Shown here piece after piece: positions 61,840-64,000 of a stretch of 64,000 nucleotides of DNA. The translations under genes and the position numbers were made by a program. This DNA is from Nocardioides luteus. GTDB lineage: Bacteria; Actinomycetota; Actinomycetes; Propionibacteriales; Nocardioidaceae. The stretch lies in assembly GCF_014648595.1 (NCBI RefSeq), contig NZ_BMRK01000012.1:98361-162360 (forward strand). The letters run 5' to 3'. Position 1 is the first letter of the stretch. Each line of letters opens with the position of its first letter. Below the pieces are notes generated by a model, which saw only the letters and a list, made by a program, of their open reading frames with translations, ran no database searches and was not told the origin of the DNA.

Positions 61840-62939
61840 GCGAGCGCCATCCGGCGGGTGGTGGCGATGGTGACCGAGCCGACGACGCGGGTGCCGTCGT
61901 AGATCACTGCGGCCTGCCCCGGCGCGATGCCGTAGGCGGGGTCGAGCAGCTCGATCTCGACCTCGGTGGTCGAGACCACATTCACCCGGGCGCGGTGCTC
62001 GTCACCGTGGGCGCGGAGCTGGACGGTGCCTTCGAGGGTCCCCTCGGGCACGCGCCCGGCCCAGCGTGGCCGGATGCCGGAGAGACCGTCGACGGCCAGG
62101 TGCTCGCGCGGACCGACGGTGACGATGCCGGAGACCGGCTCGATGTCGAGCACGAACCGGGGCTTGCCGTCGGGCGCGGGCTTGCCGAGACGCAGGCCCT
62201 TCCGCTGCCCGATCGTGTAGGCGTACGTCCCCTGGTGCTCACCCAGCACCTCACCGGACTCGTCGACGATCGGCCCGGACTCGTTGGGCGCACGGTCGCC
62301 GAGCTTCTCGCGGAGCCAGCCGGCGTTGTCGCCGTCGGCGACGAAGCAGATGTCGTGGGAGTCGGGCTTGTCGGCGACGAGCAGACCGCGGCGGGCGGCC
62401 TCCTCGCGCACCTGAGGTTTCGGGGTGTCGCCGAGCGGGAACAGCGAGTGGCGCAGCTGATCCTGGTCGAGCACGCCCAGCACGTAGGACTGGTCCTTGC
62501 CGCCGTCGACGGCACGGTGCAGCTCGACAAGCCCGTCGGCGTCCTCGCGAAGTGTCGCGTAGTGGCCGGTGGCGACCGCGTCGAAGCCGAGCGCGAGCGC
62601 CCGGTCGAGGACGGCGGCGAACTTGATCTTCTCGTTGCAGCGCAGGCACGGGTTGGGGGTGCGCCCCTCGGCGTACTCGGACATGAAGTCCTCGACCACG
62701 TCCTCGTGGAAGCGGTCGGAGAGGTCCCAGACGTAGAACGGGATGCCGATCACGTCGGCAGCGCGGCGGGCGTCGTTGGAGTCCTCGATCGTGCAGCACC
62801 CGCGGGCGCCGGAGCGGTAGGAGGCCGGGTTGCGCGAGAGGGCCAGGTGGACGCCGGTGACGTCGTGGCCCGCCTCCTTCGCACGGGCGGCGGCGACGGC
62901 GGAGTCCACCCCGCCCGACATGGCGGCTACGACTCTCAT
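61836..62939 (-). CDS. mnmA: tRNA-specific 2-thiouridylase
   Basis: Makes 2-thiouridine at the wobble base of Glu, Gln and Lys tRNAs. The 367-residue product has the PP-loop [15 protein letters not shown], the first catalytic Cys in [20 protein letters not shown] and the second Cys in [12 protein letters not shown], then a C-terminal beta-barrel. ATG 62939 is chosen because GGGAGAG lies just upstream and the [10 protein letters not shown] start matches mycobacterial homologues; ATG 62951 would overlap the previous stop. The sulfur donor gene, a cysteine desulfurase, lies directly upstream. Confidence 0.95.
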   Translation of the reverse strand: MRVVAAMSGGVDSAVAAARAKEAGHDVTGVHLALSRNPASYRSGARGCCTIEDSNDARRAADVIGIPFYVWDLSDRFHEDVVEDFMSEYAEGRTPNPCLRCNEKIKFAAVLDRALALGFDAVATGHYATLREDADGLVELHRAVDGGKDQSYVLGVLDQDQLRHSLFPLGDTPKPQVREEAARRGLLVADKPDSHDICFVADGDNAGWLREKLGDRAPNESGPIVDESGEVLGEHQGTYAYTIGQRKGLRLGKPAPDGKPRFVLDIEPVSGIVTVGPREHLAVDGLSGIRPRWAGRVPEGTLEGTVQLRAHGDEHRARVNVVSTTEVEIELLDPAYGIAPGQAAVIYDGTRVVGSVTIATTRRMALA

Positions 62940-62950
62940 CTTCTCTCCCA

Positions 62951-64000
62951 TCAGCGCTGCAACCCCGCTGCGCGGCCGCGCTCGACCGCGGGACCGATCG
63001 CCGCGACGAGCCGGTCGACGTCGTCGGCGGTGGTGGTGTGCCCGAGCGAGAAGCGCAGCGAGGAACGCGCCTGCTCGTCGGTCTGGCCCATCGCCAGGAG
63101 CACGTGAGAAGCCTGAGGTACGCCGGCCGAGCACGCCGCGCCGGTGGAGCACTCGATCCCGGCCGCGTCGAGCAGCATCAGCAGCGAGTCGCCCTCGCAG
63201 CCCGGGAACGCGATCTGGGCGTTGTTGGGCAACCGGTGGTGGCCCAACGGCGTCAGGGACGGACCGTTGAGGTGGGAGTCGGGGACGGCCGCCAGCACCT
63301 GTTCGACGAGCCGGTCGCGCAGCGCACCGACCTTGGTCGCGTACGCCTCCTGCTCCTTGACCGCGAGCTCCACCGCCGCCGCGAAGCCGGCGATGGCCGC
63401 GGTCGCGTGGGTGCCGCTGCGTACGTCCCGCTCCTGGCCGCCGCCGTGCACCAGCGCGGTCAGCTCGAGCTCGCGGCGGCAGACCAGCGCACCGGCGCCG
63501 ACCGGACCGCCGAGCTTGTGGCCGGTGAGCGAGAGCGCGTCGACGCCGCTGGTCGCGAAGTCGACCGGCACCGCTCCGACCGCCTGGACGGCGTCGGTGT
63601 GCACCGGGATCTTGTGCTCCGCGGCGAGCTCGGCGATCTCGGCGACGGGCTGAAGGGTGCCGACCTCGTTGTTGGCCCACATCACCGAGATGACCGCGAC
63701 CGATGCCGGGTCGCGCTCGACGGCCGCCTTCATCGCGGCGAGGTCGAGGCGGCCGGTCTCGTCGCACGGGATCAGCTCGACCTGGGCACCTTCGGTCGAC
63801 TCGAGCCAGTGCAGCGGGTCGAGCACGGCGTGGTGCTCCACGGTCGAGGAGAGGATCCGGGTGCGCCCGGGGTCCTGGCTGCGGCGGGCCCAGAAGGCCC
63901 CCTTGAGCGCCAGATTGTCGGCCTCGGTGCCGCCGGAGGTGAAGACGACCTCCCCCGGCCGCGACCCGAGCGCCGCGGCGATCCGCTCGCGCGACTCCTC
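62951..64000 (-). CDS. Cysteine desulfurase (partial, 5' end outside window)
   Basis: The visible 349 residues of a class V aminotransferase-fold PLP enzyme that takes sulfur from cysteine. [15 protein letters not shown], the STVEHHAVL histidine, the PLP lysine in [14 protein letters not shown] and the sulfur-accepting cysteine in [13 protein letters not shown] are present. The short loop around the active cysteine suggests the NifS/IscS class. It probably feeds MnmA, next in the operon, and iron-sulfur assembly. About 40 N-terminal residues are missing beyond the right edge. Confidence 0.93.
   Translation of the reverse strand, partial: EESRERIAAALGSRPGEVVFTSGGTEADNLALKGAFWARRSQDPGRTRILSSTVEHHAVLDPLHWLESTEGAQVELIPCDETGRLDLAAMKAAVERDPASVAVISVMWANNEVGTLQPVAEIAELAAEHKIPVHTDAVQAVGAVPVDFATSGVDALSLTGHKLGGPVGAGALVCRRELELTALVHGGGQERDVRSGTHATAAIAGFAAAVELAVKEQEAYATKVGALRDRLVEQVLAAVPDSHLNGPSLTPLGHHRLPNNAQIAFPGCEGDSLLMLLDAAGIECSTGAACSAGVPQASHVLLAMGQTDEQARSSLRFSLGHTTTADDVDRLVAAIGPAVERGRAAGLQR

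Overview
The window is very GC-rich DNA with dense genes, many GTG/TTG starts and many four-base start/stop overlaps, which points to a high-GC actinobacterium. Gene content fits a member of the Nocardioidaceae (Nocardioides-like); this is inference. From gltX onward the core gene order (gltX-FAH, leuB, ilvC-ilvN-ilvB, gatB-gatA-gatC, ligA, MetE-like, mnmA, cysteine desulfurase) follows the Mycobacterium tuberculosis region from about Rv2992c to Rv3025c as I remember it, with accessory genes inserted. No rRNA, prophage, transposase or CRISPR array was seen.

Layout. 0.2-4.2 kb: histidine degradation (hutF-hutI) with a fructosamine-kinase-like gene and a Pat-like acetyltransferase. 4.2-4.6 kb: two identical tRNA-Glu(CTC) genes and tRNA-Gln(CTG). 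4.7-8.0 kb: CPBP protease, gltX and an FAH-family enzyme. 8.2-10.9 kb: three conserved or accessory proteins. 10.9-13.6 kb: a BioQ-like TetR regulator divergent from a biotin ECF transporter (bioY-bioM-bioN), with two operator-like palindromes between them. 13.6-16.4 kb: degenerate repeat array, amidase and a VOC-GNAT fusion. 17-30.2 kb: branched-chain amino acid genes (cimA, ilvE, leuB, ilvC-N-B) with kinase, methyltransferase, FrnE-like and ABC-2 transporter genes between them. 30.2-40.4 kb: S9 peptidase, UbiB-like kinase, small enzymes, an MFS transporter, ilvD and a BNR-repeat protein. 40.5-43.9 kb: beta-phosphoglucomutase and GH65 phosphorylase (trehalose or related disaccharide use). 45.3-50.7 kb: a cobalamin-riboswitch operon. 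50.8-57.8 kb: GH19-like enzyme, NYN protein, gatBAC and ligA. 58-64 kb: a surface protein, a lipoprotein, a MetE-like protein, mnmA and a partial cysteine desulfurase.

Regulation is unusually readable. cimA and ilvB each have a short leader peptide rich in Thr/Val/Ile or Ile/Leu/Val codons followed by an intrinsic terminator with six T residues, and the two attenuators share stem and terminator sequences. A third candidate leader (16 aa) lies upstream of a 56-aa unknown protein and leuB.

The most exciting region is 45.3-50.7 kb. A cobalamin riboswitch, with a pairing that would hide the ribosome binding site, precedes five overlapping genes: a lipoprotein with prenyltransferase-like alpha/alpha repeats, a membrane-anchored DUF4430-like protein, and ECF T, duplicated-ATPase and S components. 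Alpha/alpha barrel plus DUF4430 is the two-domain plan of animal intrinsic factor and transcobalamin. I propose a bacterial, split, transcobalamin-like B12 capture system feeding an ECF importer. Several families of short intergenic repeats are also present, one copy of which lies in frame inside a peptidase gene.
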